From positions 124,001 to 188,000 of the forward strand of contig CABYZT010000001.1 in NCBI GenBank assembly GCA_902523515.1: a DNA stretch of 64,000 nt, given 5' to 3'. The translations under genes and the position numbers were made by a program. A model generated the notes under the pieces. It did not search any database. It worked only from the letters and a program-made list of their open reading frames with translations, and was not told where the DNA came from. This document shows positions 45,026-53,411 of the stretch, piece by piece. How positions within the stretch are numbered: the first letter of the stretch is position 1; each line of letters opens with the position of its first letter. Source of the stretch: an uncultured Pelagibacteraceae bacterium (GTDB lineage: Bacteria; Pseudomonadota; Alphaproteobacteria; Pelagibacterales; Pelagibacteraceae).

Positions 45026-45118
45026 ATGCCTAAGAAAAGAAAAAAAGCGGCAAAGAAAACTAAGAAAAAAGCTAAGAAAAAAGCTAAGAAAAAAGCAAAA
45101 AAAAGAAGAAGAAAATAG
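45026..45118 (+). CDS. 30-residue Lys/Arg-rich basic peptide
   Basis: A short frame (MPKKRKKAAKKTKKKAKKK... ending KKRRRK) encodes 30 residues, of which about 24 are Lys or Arg and the rest mostly Ala. It has a strong GGGAG ribosome site 6 bp before the ATG, a promoter, a leader hairpin and a terminator of its own. The composition resembles histone H1/HC1-like or AlgP tails that bind DNA or RNA nonspecifically. It is too short for an ORF finder with usual cut-offs. Function unknown; nucleic acid binding is inferred. Confidence 0.72.
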   Translation: MPKKRKKAAKKTKKKAKKKAKKKAKKRRRK

Positions 45119-45140
45119 TAACTTAGTATTCTTTACAAAA

Positions 45141-45181
45141 AACGCTTCTCATTACAGTAGTGTGTGAGAGGCGTTTTTTTT
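45141..45181. terminator. intrinsic terminator, probably bidirectional
   Basis: An 11-bp stem (AACGCTTCTCA / TGAGAGGCGTT, one G-U pair) with a 13-base loop is followed by seven T (45174-45181). An A run before the stem (45137-45142) gives a T run on the minus strand. It ends the Lys-rich peptide gene, and the carD stop codon (45180-45182) lies at its right edge, so it can also end that operon. Confidence 0.85.
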
Positions 45182-46085
45182 ACTCGTCAATTGGTTCATC
45201 GTTATCAGAAATTGGCTCGTCTACAGGTAGTTCACTAGTTGGCGTTTTTGCAGGTGCCGCTGGTTGAGGCTGCCCACCTAAGTTTCTTTTTAGTGCTTTA
45301 TCCAATTTTTTTTGAGTATCTTCTAATGATACATTCAAAACAATCTGAAATTCAGACAAAATTCTTTCATAAGCTTTTTCAAATAATTGTCTTTCACTAT
45401 AAGACTGGTCAACCATAAGGTCATCACCTTTATTTAAATCTCTGACAACCTCAGCTAATTCATATATTTTTCCAGAAGATATTTTCGCCTCATATTCTTG
45501 TGCTCTTCGACTCCACATTGATCTTTTAATCTTTGGTTTACTTTTTAATATTGAAATACACTTGTTAACCTGATTGATAGTTGCTAAAGGCCTCAAGTGA
45601 GACTGTTTGTTTACAGGGACCATTCCATTAGCTTTATCTTTTTCAAATTTAATAACATATGTTTCAACATCAATTCCACCAATATTAATTTTTTTGAACT
45701 CTGTAATTTGGCCTACACCATGTTTTGGATAAACAACGTGATCTTTAATTTTGTATTCTCTTTTTTCGGATTCTTGTTTTTTAACTTTTTTTATTTCAGG
45801 TTTAACTTCATTAGTTTTTGAAATTCTTAAATTATCTACTTTTGTTTCAGCTGCTGTTTCTGCAACTTTAACAGTTTTTTTTATTTTGTTTGCTTTATTT
45901 AAAACTTTTTTAGCAACTTTTTTGGTTTTTTTTGAAATTATTTTTTTAGCTTTTTTAGCTTTTTTAGCTTTTACAGTTTTTTTTGCTTTTACAATCTTCT
46001 TTTCAGAAACTTTTTTTTTCACTTTTTTGTATGTTTTGCCTTTAAAGATTTTCTTTAAAATATTTTTCGTACTTATTTTGCTCAT
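45180..46085 (-). CDS. carD: CarD-family transcription factor with Lys-rich N-terminal extension
   Basis: The CarD domain (about residues 110-260) has [20 protein letters not shown], the RNA-polymerase-interacting Tudor-like part, and a helical DNA-binding part with [29 protein letters not shown]. CarD/CdnL proteins stabilise promoter open complexes. The first 95 residues are an unusual Lys/Ala-rich extension ([25 protein letters not shown]), similar in composition to histone-like tails. I start at the ATG ending at 46085 (301 residues); a GTG at 46127 is the alternative. It overlaps fdxA by 44 bp, an unusually long same-strand overlap. The C-terminal 30 residues are Pro/Glu/Asp-rich. Confidence 0.87.
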   Translation of the reverse strand: MSKISTKNILKKIFKGKTYKKVKKKVSEKKIVKAKKTVKAKKAKKAKKIISKKTKKVAKKVLNKANKIKKTVKVAETAAETKVDNLRISKTNEVKPEIKKVKKQESEKREYKIKDHVVYPKHGVGQITEFKKINIGGIDVETYVIKFEKDKANGMVPVNKQSHLRPLATINQVNKCISILKSKPKIKRSMWSRRAQEYEAKISSGKIYELAEVVRDLNKGDDLMVDQSYSERQLFEKAYERILSEFQIVLNVSLEDTQKKLDKALKRNLGGQPQPAAPAKTPTSELPVDEPISDNDEPIDE

Positions 46086-46368
46086 TTTTAAATTTCTCGT
46101 GATCCGCTGGTGGATCTTTTTTTTCACTTATGTTAGGCCAGATTTCAGAATATTTTTTATTGATCTCCAACCATTTTTCACTTCCAGGTTCAGTGTCTGC
46201 TTTTATGGCATCGACAGGACATTCTGGCTCGCAAACGCCACAATCTATACACTCATCGGGTTTAATTACAAGCATATTTTTACCTTCATAGAAGCAATCA
46301 ACCGGGCAGACATCAACACAGTCTGTTAGTTTGCACTTAATGCAATTGTCGTTAACGATATATGTCAT
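46042..46368 (-). CDS. fdxA: FdxA-type 7Fe ferredoxin
   Basis: This 108-residue ferredoxin has the 7Fe pattern [21 protein letters not shown] and [16 protein letters not shown], which bind a 3Fe-4S and a 4Fe-4S cluster. It is linked to carD in alphaproteobacteria. It may donate electrons to oxygenases or biosynthetic enzymes; partners are unknown. Confidence 0.95.
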   Translation of the reverse strand: MTYIVNDNCIKCKLTDCVDVCPVDCFYEGKNMLVIKPDECIDCGVCEPECPVDAIKADTEPGSEKWLEINKKYSEIWPNISEKKDPPADHEKFKNEQNKYEKYFKENL

Positions 46369-46775
46369 TCTAAATTTTGTTTAATTTTTTCTTTAATATC
46401 GCCCATGGTTTTATTGTCAATATAAAGTAATCCCGCAAGTCGTCTCATTAAATTAGTTTCATATATATCAGCATCTTTGTTTGAATAAATTATAGACCAT
46501 AAAGACTCTACGATTTTAATTTTGTCTTGTTCAGGTAAGTTTTTTACCTCTCTGGTAAAATCCAAAATTTGATTTGAATTTTCTTCTATTATATTTGCTT
46601 CTTCAATTGTTTTAGAAATATTTTCACTTTCTACACCAAGCTCTTTAAGTGTTCTTTTAATAATTTCTTCCTCTTTATCTGTATAGTTTTCATCTATTTT
46701 TGCAGCATGAATTAATAAAGCACAAACTTTTGTGAGAAAATTATTATTTTTTGTTTCTTCTTTTTTAAAAAACAT
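46365..46775 (-). CDS. TerB-like helical protein
   Basis: This 136-residue soluble, all-helical protein has the layout of TerB-family domains: [34 protein letters not shown] at the start and [29 protein letters not shown] near the end (acidic pairs typical of a metal-binding TerB site). It overlaps fdxA by 4 bp and is 1 bp after the helicase. An S4-domain RNA-binding gene often occupies this spot in related bacteria; it is absent here. Function is unclear; tellurite resistance is not implied. Confidence 0.7.
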   Translation of the reverse strand: MFFKKEETKNNNFLTKVCALLIHAAKIDENYTDKEEEIIKRTLKELGVESENISKTIEEANIIEENSNQILDFTREVKNLPEQDKIKIVESLWSIIYSNKDADIYETNLMRRLAGLLYIDNKTMGDIKEKIKQNLE

Positions 46776-46776
46776 T

Positions 46777-49257
46777 TTAATTTAAATTTAAATTCTTTAA
46801 TATTTTAAATGGATTTTCGTTTGAGATCTTCTTTTTTGTAATTTTTTTAAATTTCTTATTAGGACTATATTTAAAAAATGTTTCATTTTCTTTTTCAAAT
46901 ATTTTATAATTCATTTTTTGAAGTAATTTTTTGAAATTATCTTTACTACATCCTAAAAGATTTAACATTTCTGGAACTAATTTTATTTCAGAATTTTCCT
47001 TTGAACTAGAATTTATTATTAATACAAATAATCTTTCCAAAATATCAATTCTTACAAAAAAATTATCAAATCTTTCAAATCCACACAAAAGCATAAAATT
47101 TTTATTTTTTATTTCTTTATCGTCCAAAAAATTTAAACCAAAGGTAGGTGGTTTTAAATTATGAAATTTTTGATAAAAATTTTTCCACAATAATGTTCGC
47201 AAAGATACTGCTTCTGGTTTAATTAATTGATAAAGGAAAACATGATATCTACCAAACTTTACTCCTAAGTCTCTAAGAATTTTTCTTTCATTTTGTTCTA
47301 AGTTTTTTAGGTATTCAGAAACTTGATCTCGCTTTAATACTCCATTATTTTCATAGAGTTGGTATGCCAGTGCTTTAATTGATGAATTATTTTCTTTTAT
47401 ATTTTTTAAATCAATTAAACTTTTAAGAACATTATTTATTTTTGTATGTATCCATTTATAAATGTAGTCGTTTAATTTTTGTTTAGTGTTTTGTTCAATA
47501 ATATCATCAACAATTAAATCAAAATTAGGATTTAAATAGTCACCACCTGTTATTAATTTAGCAATTGGAAAATCATTCCAGTAAATTTTAAAGTCCTCAT
47601 TTAAATTTATTAATCCTGTATCAATTATTGATTGAACACGTTTTTCTAATTCTGGACCTATAGTTTGTCTGGCAGCTTTTTTTAAAGATTTTATATCTGT
47701 TTCCAAAGCACCTTTTTTTAGATCTAGTTCTAATTTTAGTCCTTTTATCTTTCCAATAAATTGATCGTCTATTTTGACGTCATTGTTTTGTAAAATTTCA
47801 GTTTTAAATTCCATATCTTGTTTTAAACCTCTTGCGAGTACACTTGCTCTTTTGTCAATAAAAGTTTTAGTAAGTTCTTCATGCAATCTGTCTGAAAGTC
47901 TATCCTCTAAGTGTTTAGTTTTTTCTATCCAATAAATTTGATTTTCTACCCAATTATTTTTATTCGAAACATATGACCAAGTTCTGACATTTGCAATTCT
48001 ATTTGACAAAGAATCTACATTTCCTTCTAATTTATCAAGCTTCATAAGCTGTAATCTCATATAGTCTTCAGAAATTAGTCCTTTTTTGCTTGTTAAAAAT
48101 TTAAATACATTTCCAATAACCTCAAAATGATTTCCGTAAGTTTTTTTTACAAAATCAGGTATTTGACAACATTCCCATAAAAGCGTTAAAGTTTTCTTAT
48201 CAAATCCTATATTTAAAATTCTTTGATCTTTTAAAAAATATTTTAGTGCTTTTTCGTCCTCACATTCATGAATTTTTCTTAGCCATTCCTCTTGGGGTTT
48301 TTCCTCTAAACTTTTAATTAAACTCATTGGGTTATTGAAATTAAGATTTGAATTTCTCCAAAACAAAGTTCTAATTTCTTCAAATTTATGATTTTCTAAT
48401 AATTCTACCTCTTCTGGAGATATTTCTTTACAATCACCAGTAATACCGAAACCTCCATCGTTAAGGTATCGACCAGCTCTACCGGCTATTTGACCTATTT
48501 CTGTAAGATTTAATCTTCTTAATTTTTTTCCATCAAATTTCTTAATATTTGAAAAATAAACAAAATCTAAATCCATATTTATTCCCATTCCAATTGCATC
48601 TGTTGCAACTAAGTAATCGACATCTCCAGATTGATATAATTCAACCTGAGCATTTCTTGTTTTTGGACTTAGTGATCCCATAACAATAGCGGCACCACCC
48701 TTTTGTCTTCTTATTAACTCAGCAATGGCGTAAACCTCCTCTGCTGAAAACGCAATGATTGCTGTTTTTCTGTCAATTCTTGATATTTTTTTATGACCAG
48801 CGTAGGTAAGTTTAGATAGTCTTTCTCTATTTATAAATTCAATATCTCCATCTAATTTTGAAATAATATTTTTAATGGTACTTGAGCCCATTAGCATTGT
48901 AAGTTTTTCTCCCCTCATATTTAAAAGTCTGTCAGTAAAAATATGACCTCTTTCATGATCAGAGCACATTTGAATCTCGTCTACGCCAACAAACTCAAGA
49001 TGTTTATCAATTGGCATAGACTCAACTGTACATAAAAAATATTTAGCATTAGGTGGAATTATTTTTTCTTCTCCAGTTATAAGTGCAACTTTGTCTAAAC
49101 TTATTTTCTTGATTACTTTGTCATATACTTCTCTTGCTAATAATCTAAGTGGAAATCCAATCATACCACTCTCAAAAGAAAGCATAGTATCGATAGCAAG
49201 ATGGGTTTTGCCTGTATTTGTAGGACCAAGTACGGCTGTAATTTTATTTTTAGTCAT
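46777..49257 (-). CDS. SUV3-like DEAD/H-box RNA helicase
   Basis: This 826-residue superfamily 2 helicase has Walker A GPTNTGKTHLA (11-21), DEIQM as motif II (about 93-97), motif VI IGQIAGRAGRYLNDGGFG and a long C-terminal extension. It is close to the mitochondrial degradosome helicase SUV3, common in alphaproteobacteria next to fdxA and carD. It lies at the head of the helicase-TerB-fdxA-carD operon, so it probably takes part in RNA turnover with PNPase (inferred). Confidence 0.88.
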   Translation of the reverse strand: MTKNKITAVLGPTNTGKTHLAIDTMLSFESGMIGFPLRLLAREVYDKVIKKISLDKVALITGEEKIIPPNAKYFLCTVESMPIDKHLEFVGVDEIQMCSDHERGHIFTDRLLNMRGEKLTMLMGSSTIKNIISKLDGDIEFINRERLSKLTYAGHKKISRIDRKTAIIAFSAEEVYAIAELIRRQKGGAAIVMGSLSPKTRNAQVELYQSGDVDYLVATDAIGMGINMDLDFVYFSNIKKFDGKKLRRLNLTEIGQIAGRAGRYLNDGGFGITGDCKEISPEEVELLENHKFEEIRTLFWRNSNLNFNNPMSLIKSLEEKPQEEWLRKIHECEDEKALKYFLKDQRILNIGFDKKTLTLLWECCQIPDFVKKTYGNHFEVIGNVFKFLTSKKGLISEDYMRLQLMKLDKLEGNVDSLSNRIANVRTWSYVSNKNNWVENQIYWIEKTKHLEDRLSDRLHEELTKTFIDKRASVLARGLKQDMEFKTEILQNNDVKIDDQFIGKIKGLKLELDLKKGALETDIKSLKKAARQTIGPELEKRVQSIIDTGLINLNEDFKIYWNDFPIAKLITGGDYLNPNFDLIVDDIIEQNTKQKLNDYIYKWIHTKINNVLKSLIDLKNIKENNSSIKALAYQLYENNGVLKRDQVSEYLKNLEQNERKILRDLGVKFGRYHVFLYQLIKPEAVSLRTLLWKNFYQKFHNLKPPTFGLNFLDDKEIKNKNFMLLCGFERFDNFFVRIDILERLFVLIINSSSKENSEIKLVPEMLNLLGCSKDNFKKLLQKMNYKIFEKENETFFKYSPNKKFKKITKKKISNENPFKILKNLNLN

Positions 49258-49430
49258 TTCTATCTTTTGTGCTTCTTTTTTTTTACCTACCAGATATTGT
49301 TACTGCTAAAGAACAAAAATAGACTAAAACATGACCGAATCGGAGGATAAAAAGTTCTCATTTTCTTTTAAATGTTAGTGAGATTATCATAAATAAGTTT
49401 AATTCTATAACAGTAATTTAATTTAAAAAA

Positions 49431-51392
49431 ATGATTAAAAAACTTTGGCAACCCTCTCTAATTGTAAAAAAAAATTCAAATTTATTTGCTTTTGAAAATT
49501 ATATTTCAAAAAAATTAAGAATAAAATTCAATAGAAATTATAAAAAATTATTAAATTGGAGTATTAAAAATTCACCTGAGTTTTGGAATAGATTTTGGGA
49601 TTTTAGCAAAATTAAGGGAATTAAAAGTAATAAAAATTTTAGAAAATCAAAGACTTTTTATAAAAATTTATTTTTACCAGGTAGCACTCTAAATTTTGGT
49701 GAAAATTTGTTATCTAAAAACAACAATGAAAAAGCAGTAACCTTTATTAGTGAAAATGGATTTAGAGAGGAAAGATCATGGAGACAATTAAATTTAAATA
49801 CTCATAAAATTTCAAGGTTTCTAAAAAAAATAAATATTAAAAAAGGAGACAGAGTAACTGCATATATGCCAAATATTATTGAAACTGTTGAAGCATTCAT
49901 TGCTACAACTTCTTTGGGAGGTATTTGGTCTTCTTGTAGTCCTGATTTTGGTTCTAAAGGTGTTATAGAAAGATTTTCTCAAATAAATCCAAAAGTTTTA
50001 TTCATTACTGATCAGTATTTTTATAATGGAAAAAAAATAGATATTTTAAATAGACTTCCAGAGATTTTAAAATCAATCCCATCAATTAAAAGTGTTGTAA
50101 TTATTAATTATCCTGGAAAAAAGCTTATTAAAAGTAAATATAAATTTAAAAAAATTAAATTATTTAAATGGAATGAATTAATGCAAACTAATGCTGAAAA
50201 AATTGATTTCAAAAGATTTGATTTTGAAACAGAGTTAGCAATATTATATTCAAGTGGAACAACTGGAAAACCTAAGTGTATTTGTCATCGATCTGGTGGT
50301 GTTTTAATACAGCATATGAAGGAACATCAATTACATTGTAATATTAAAGAAAATGATAACGTTTTTTATTTTACCACATGTGGATGGATGATGTGGAATT
50401 GGTTAGTTAGTTCGTTAGCTTCAAGGGCATCTATTGTTCTTTTTGATGGATCTCCAATGTTTAAATCATCTGATTTGCTTTTGAAAATAGCACAAAGAGA
50501 AAAAATAACTTTATTTGGAATAAGTGCGAAGTATTTAGATGCTTTAAGAAAATTTAAACCAAAATTAAAATATAAATTTAAACTAAATAAACTAAGAACA
50601 ATTTGTTCAACTGGCTCACCTCTTTCAGAAGAAAGTTTTAGATATGTTTATAAGCATATTAAAAAAAATGTGCACTTGTCATCCATTTCTGGTGGTACCG
50701 ATATTATTTCGTGCTTCGTACTAGGAAATTTATATCAGCCAGTAATAATAGGAGAAATACAAAATAATGGTTTGGCTTTAGATGTAGATGTACTAAGTGA
50801 CAAAGGGAAGTCTTTAAAAAATAGTAAAGGAGAACTAGTTTGTAAAAATCCTTTTCCATCAATGCCTTTAAAGTTTTGGAATGATAAAAATGATATTAAA
50901 TTTAAGAGTGCTTATTTTAATAGATTTAAAAATATATGGCACCATGGAGATTATGCAGAGATAAAAAATAGTGGTGGATATATAATTCATGGAAGATCAG
51001 ATACCACCTTAAATCCCAGAGGTGTGAGACTTGGAACAGCAGAGATATATTCAGAAGTTGAAAAGTTTAAAGAAATAAAAGAGTCTATTGCTGTAGGACA
51101 ATCATGGGATAATGATGTTAGAATAGTTTTATTTATCGTAATGAGCAAAAATTATTCATTAACAGCAAAATTAATTAACAAAATTAAATTACAAATAAAA
51201 AAAAATGCATCTCCTAGACATGTTCCAAGTAAAATTATTGTTGTAAAAGATATACCTCGAACAAAAAGTGGCAAAATAGTTGAACTTGCAGTTAAAAGCA
51301 AGATAGAAGGAAGTCAAATTAAAAACATTGAAGCTTTAGCAAATCCTGAAGCTCTTGAACAATATAGTAATATAAAAGAATTAAATATATAA
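49431..51392 (+). CDS. acetoacetate-CoA ligase
   Basis: This 653-residue ANL enzyme has the AACS-type N-terminal domain (NWSIKNSPEFWNRFWDF), P-loop YSSGTTGKPKCICHRSGG (273-290), FTTCGWMMWNWLVSSLA, and HGRSDTTLNPRGVRLGTAEIY with the C-terminal Lys in PRTKSGKIVE. It makes acetoacetyl-CoA from acetoacetate and ATP. A thiolase on the same strand 0.7 kb away would split the product to acetyl-CoA. Confidence 0.92.
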   Translation: MIKKLWQPSLIVKKNSNLFAFENYISKKLRIKFNRNYKKLLNWSIKNSPEFWNRFWDFSKIKGIKSNKNFRKSKTFYKNLFLPGSTLNFGENLLSKNNNEKAVTFISENGFREERSWRQLNLNTHKISRFLKKINIKKGDRVTAYMPNIIETVEAFIATTSLGGIWSSCSPDFGSKGVIERFSQINPKVLFITDQYFYNGKKIDILNRLPEILKSIPSIKSVVIINYPGKKLIKSKYKFKKIKLFKWNELMQTNAEKIDFKRFDFETELAILYSSGTTGKPKCICHRSGGVLIQHMKEHQLHCNIKENDNVFYFTTCGWMMWNWLVSSLASRASIVLFDGSPMFKSSDLLLKIAQREKITLFGISAKYLDALRKFKPKLKYKFKLNKLRTICSTGSPLSEESFRYVYKHIKKNVHLSSISGGTDIISCFVLGNLYQPVIIGEIQNNGLALDVDVLSDKGKSLKNSKGELVCKNPFPSMPLKFWNDKNDIKFKSAYFNRFKNIWHHGDYAEIKNSGGYIIHGRSDTTLNPRGVRLGTAEIYSEVEKFKEIKESIAVGQSWDNDVRIVLFIVMSKNYSLTAKLINKIKLQIKKNASPRHVPSKIIVVKDIPRTKSGKIVELAVKSKIEGSQIKNIEALANPEALEQYSNIKELNI

Positions 51393-51402
51393 ATATAAAA
51401 AA

Positions 51403-51828
51403 TTAACCACCAGGTCCTAAATTAGAAGGTTTTATTTTAATAATTTTCCATACTCCAGATGCAGAGGTAATTATTTTATCATTACACTTTAACTCACAAA
51501 ATAAAAACACAAGAGTATTAGTTTTTTTTAAAATTTTTGTATGTCCAATAATTTCATCCCCAACTTTTGAAGTGCCTATAAATTTTATATCTAAAGAGAT
51601 AGTTACACATGGAGCATTTCCGGCAGCTCTATGTGCAGCTGTTCCTGCTCCTGCATCTATTAATGCAGATAAATAGCCCCCGTGAGTTATTCCTGCAGCA
51701 TTCAAATGGTTTTCACTAATTATAGATTTAAATTCGTATTCATTTTCTGAAATAGCTCTAAATAAAACACCACCATTGTGCTTCATAAACCCAGGTTTAA
51801 TACTTATTTGTTCAAATTTATTGCTCAT
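51403..51828 (-). CDS. PaaI-type hot-dog thioesterase
   Basis: This 141-residue single hot-dog domain protein has HNGGVLFRAISENEYEF, then NAAGITHGGYLSALIDAGAGTAAHRA, with the HGG motif and catalytic acid typical of the PaaI/YdiI group of acyl-CoA thioesterases. It sits tail-to-tail with acetoacetate-CoA ligase (10 bp apart), so a link to acyl-CoA turnover is plausible. Confidence 0.85.
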   Translation of the reverse strand: MSNKFEQISIKPGFMKHNGGVLFRAISENEYEFKSIISENHLNAAGITHGGYLSALIDAGAGTAAHRAAGNAPCVTISLDIKFIGTSKVGDEIIGHTKILKKTNTLVFLFCELKCNDKIITSASGVWKIIKIKPSNLGPGG

Positions 51829-51834
51829 AATTTT

Positions 51835-51933
51835 TTATAATACAAAAGTTAAAATTAATAAAATAATTAAAATAATTATAAAAAAATAAATTACTGATTT
51901 TTGTAAAGATGCGTTCAAAAGCCAATTAAACAT
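51835..51933 (-). CDS. 32-residue single-pass membrane peptide
   Basis: An ATG ending at 51933, preceded by a good AAAGGAAA ribosome site, opens a 32-residue frame: MFNWLLNASLQKSV, then one hydrophobic helix of about 17 residues to the end. It begins 14 bp after the 3' end of tRNA-Arg on the same strand and is 6 bp before the thioesterase gene. It has no clear relatives that I know; a small membrane protein is the only safe description. Confidence 0.6.
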   Translation of the reverse strand: MFNWLLNASLQKSVIYFFIIILIILLILTFVL

Positions 51934-51947
51934 TTTTGTTTCCTTTT

Positions 51948-52024
51948 TGGTGGACCGCCCAGAACTCGAATCTGGAATCTCCCGGTTCGTAGCCGAGCGC
52001 CTTATCCAATTTGGCCAGCGGTCC
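51948..52024 (-). tRNA. tRNA-Arg (anticodon ACG)
   Basis: The minus strand folds into a 77-nt tRNA: acceptor GGACCGC/GCGGTCC, anticodon stem CTCGG/CCGGG around loop CTACGAA (anticodon ACG, read as ICG for CGN), T arm, discriminator A and encoded CCA. A T run does not follow at once, so the small membrane peptide and thioesterase may be on the same transcript. Confidence 0.96.
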
Positions 52025-52097
52025 GTTTTAATAATATATCCCATATATCAAAGTTTTTGATGTAATTTAACTTATAAAATATTATGTTAATCATTTT

Positions 52098-53285
52098 ATG
52101 AGTAAAAATTCTAGCGATGTTGTTATTACCTCAGCACTAAGAACTCCAATTGGAAGATACAAAGGATCGTTAAAAAATCTTAGCGCATCAAAATTAGGAT
52201 CAATAGCGATTAAAGAGGTAATTTATAAATCAAAATTAGATTTAAAGGAGATTGATGAAGTAATTATGGGGCACGTTTTAACTTCTGGACTTGGTCAAAA
52301 TCCTGCTAGGCAAGCTTCAATTGGTGCAGGAGTACCAGTTTCAAAACCTGCTCACATTGTTAATCAAGTTTGTGGATCTGGATTAAGATCTGTTGTTTCA
52401 GGATATCAATCAATATGTTTAGGAGAAAATAAAATAGTCATAGCAGGTGGTCAAGAAAATATGTCTAGAGCAACTCATGCAATTTATTATAGAGAAGATA
52501 AAAAATTTTCTGAAAATAAATTAGTAGACACAATGATAAAAGATGGTCTGCTAGATTCATTTAATGATTATCATATGGGTGTCACAGCTGAAAATGTTGC
52601 TGAGAAATATAAAATTTCTAGAGACGAACAGGATAATTTTTCTTTAAATTCCCAGAAAAAAACAGAAAAGGCTTATAGTGAAAATAAATTTAAAGATGAG
52701 CTGATTAAATTACAAATTGAAGATGGTGATAAAAAATTTATTTTTGAAAAAGATGAACATCCTAGAGAAAATTTAAGTATAGATGATCTAAAAAAATTAA
52801 AAACAGTATTTAAAGAAAATGGAACTGTAACACCTGGAAATTCCTCAGGTATAAACGATGGTGCTGCTGCCTTAGTTTTAATGTCTAGAGAGCAAGCGGA
52901 AAAAAAATCATTAGAGCCATTGGTTAAAATTGTCTCTTGGGCTACTTGTGGGGTTGAGCCCTCATTAATGGGACTAGGACCCATACCTTCAATTCAAGAA
53001 GCTTTATCTAAAGCAAATTGGAAAATAGATGAAGTAGACCTATTTGAAATTAATGAAGCCTTTGCAGCACAAAGTATTGCGGTAATTGAAGAATTAAAAA
53101 TTCCTGAACAAAAAGTTAATGTTAATGGAGGAGCAATTGCCTTAGGACATCCAATTGGAGCTTCTGGGACAAGAATTTTGGTTACACTTGTCCATGAAAT
53201 GATTAAGGAAGATAAAAAAAAAGGTTGTGCGGCACTCTGTATTGGTGGTGGTATGGGAATAGCTATGTGTATTGAGAGAAGCTAA
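52098..53285 (+). CDS. acetyl-CoA C-acetyltransferase (thiolase)
   Basis: This 395-residue thiolase has the acyl-enzyme Cys (C92) in NQVCGSGLRS, NEAFAAQSIAV, GHPIGASGTR (catalytic His) and the second Cys in CIGGGMG. Together with the nearby acetoacetate-CoA ligase it would convert acetoacetate into two acetyl-CoA; a biosynthetic (PhaA-type) direction is also possible, but no phaB or phaC is seen here. Confidence 0.94.
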   Translation: MSKNSSDVVITSALRTPIGRYKGSLKNLSASKLGSIAIKEVIYKSKLDLKEIDEVIMGHVLTSGLGQNPARQASIGAGVPVSKPAHIVNQVCGSGLRSVVSGYQSICLGENKIVIAGGQENMSRATHAIYYREDKKFSENKLVDTMIKDGLLDSFNDYHMGVTAENVAEKYKISRDEQDNFSLNSQKKTEKAYSENKFKDELIKLQIEDGDKKFIFEKDEHPRENLSIDDLKKLKTVFKENGTVTPGNSSGINDGAAALVLMSREQAEKKSLEPLVKIVSWATCGVEPSLMGLGPIPSIQEALSKANWKIDEVDLFEINEAFAAQSIAVIEELKIPEQKVNVNGGAIALGHPIGASGTRILVTLVHEMIKEDKKKGCAALCIGGGMGIAMCIERS

Positions 53286-53411
53286 AAAGCTTAATATTCA
53301 TTTATTTTTTTATTTTTTGTATAATAAAAATATAAGATTTACGAAAAAACCTTATTAATGTGATAAAATAAAATCCAATAATGTTTTTTTGGGTATATAA
53401 AACATTTAAAA

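Noticed and set aside
45597-46329. Plus-strand frames opposite carD and fdxA, rich in Phe and Leu
   Set aside because: They are the antisense of Lys-rich carD (Lys AAA becomes Phe TTT) and do not look like a membrane protein with conserved motifs.
46365-46775. Tellurite-resistance gene
   Set aside because: TerB-like fold alone does not imply tellurite resistance; no other ter genes are present.
49331-49378. Fifteen-codon frame (MTESEDKKFSFSFKC) in the 173-bp spacer before acetoacetate-CoA ligase
   Set aside because: No Shine-Dalgarno before it and far too short to support without conservation data.
51934-52044. Upstream part of the 69-residue frame that covers tRNA-Arg
   Set aside because: This part is the tRNA read as protein. 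Only the last 32 residues, after a real ribosome site, are kept.
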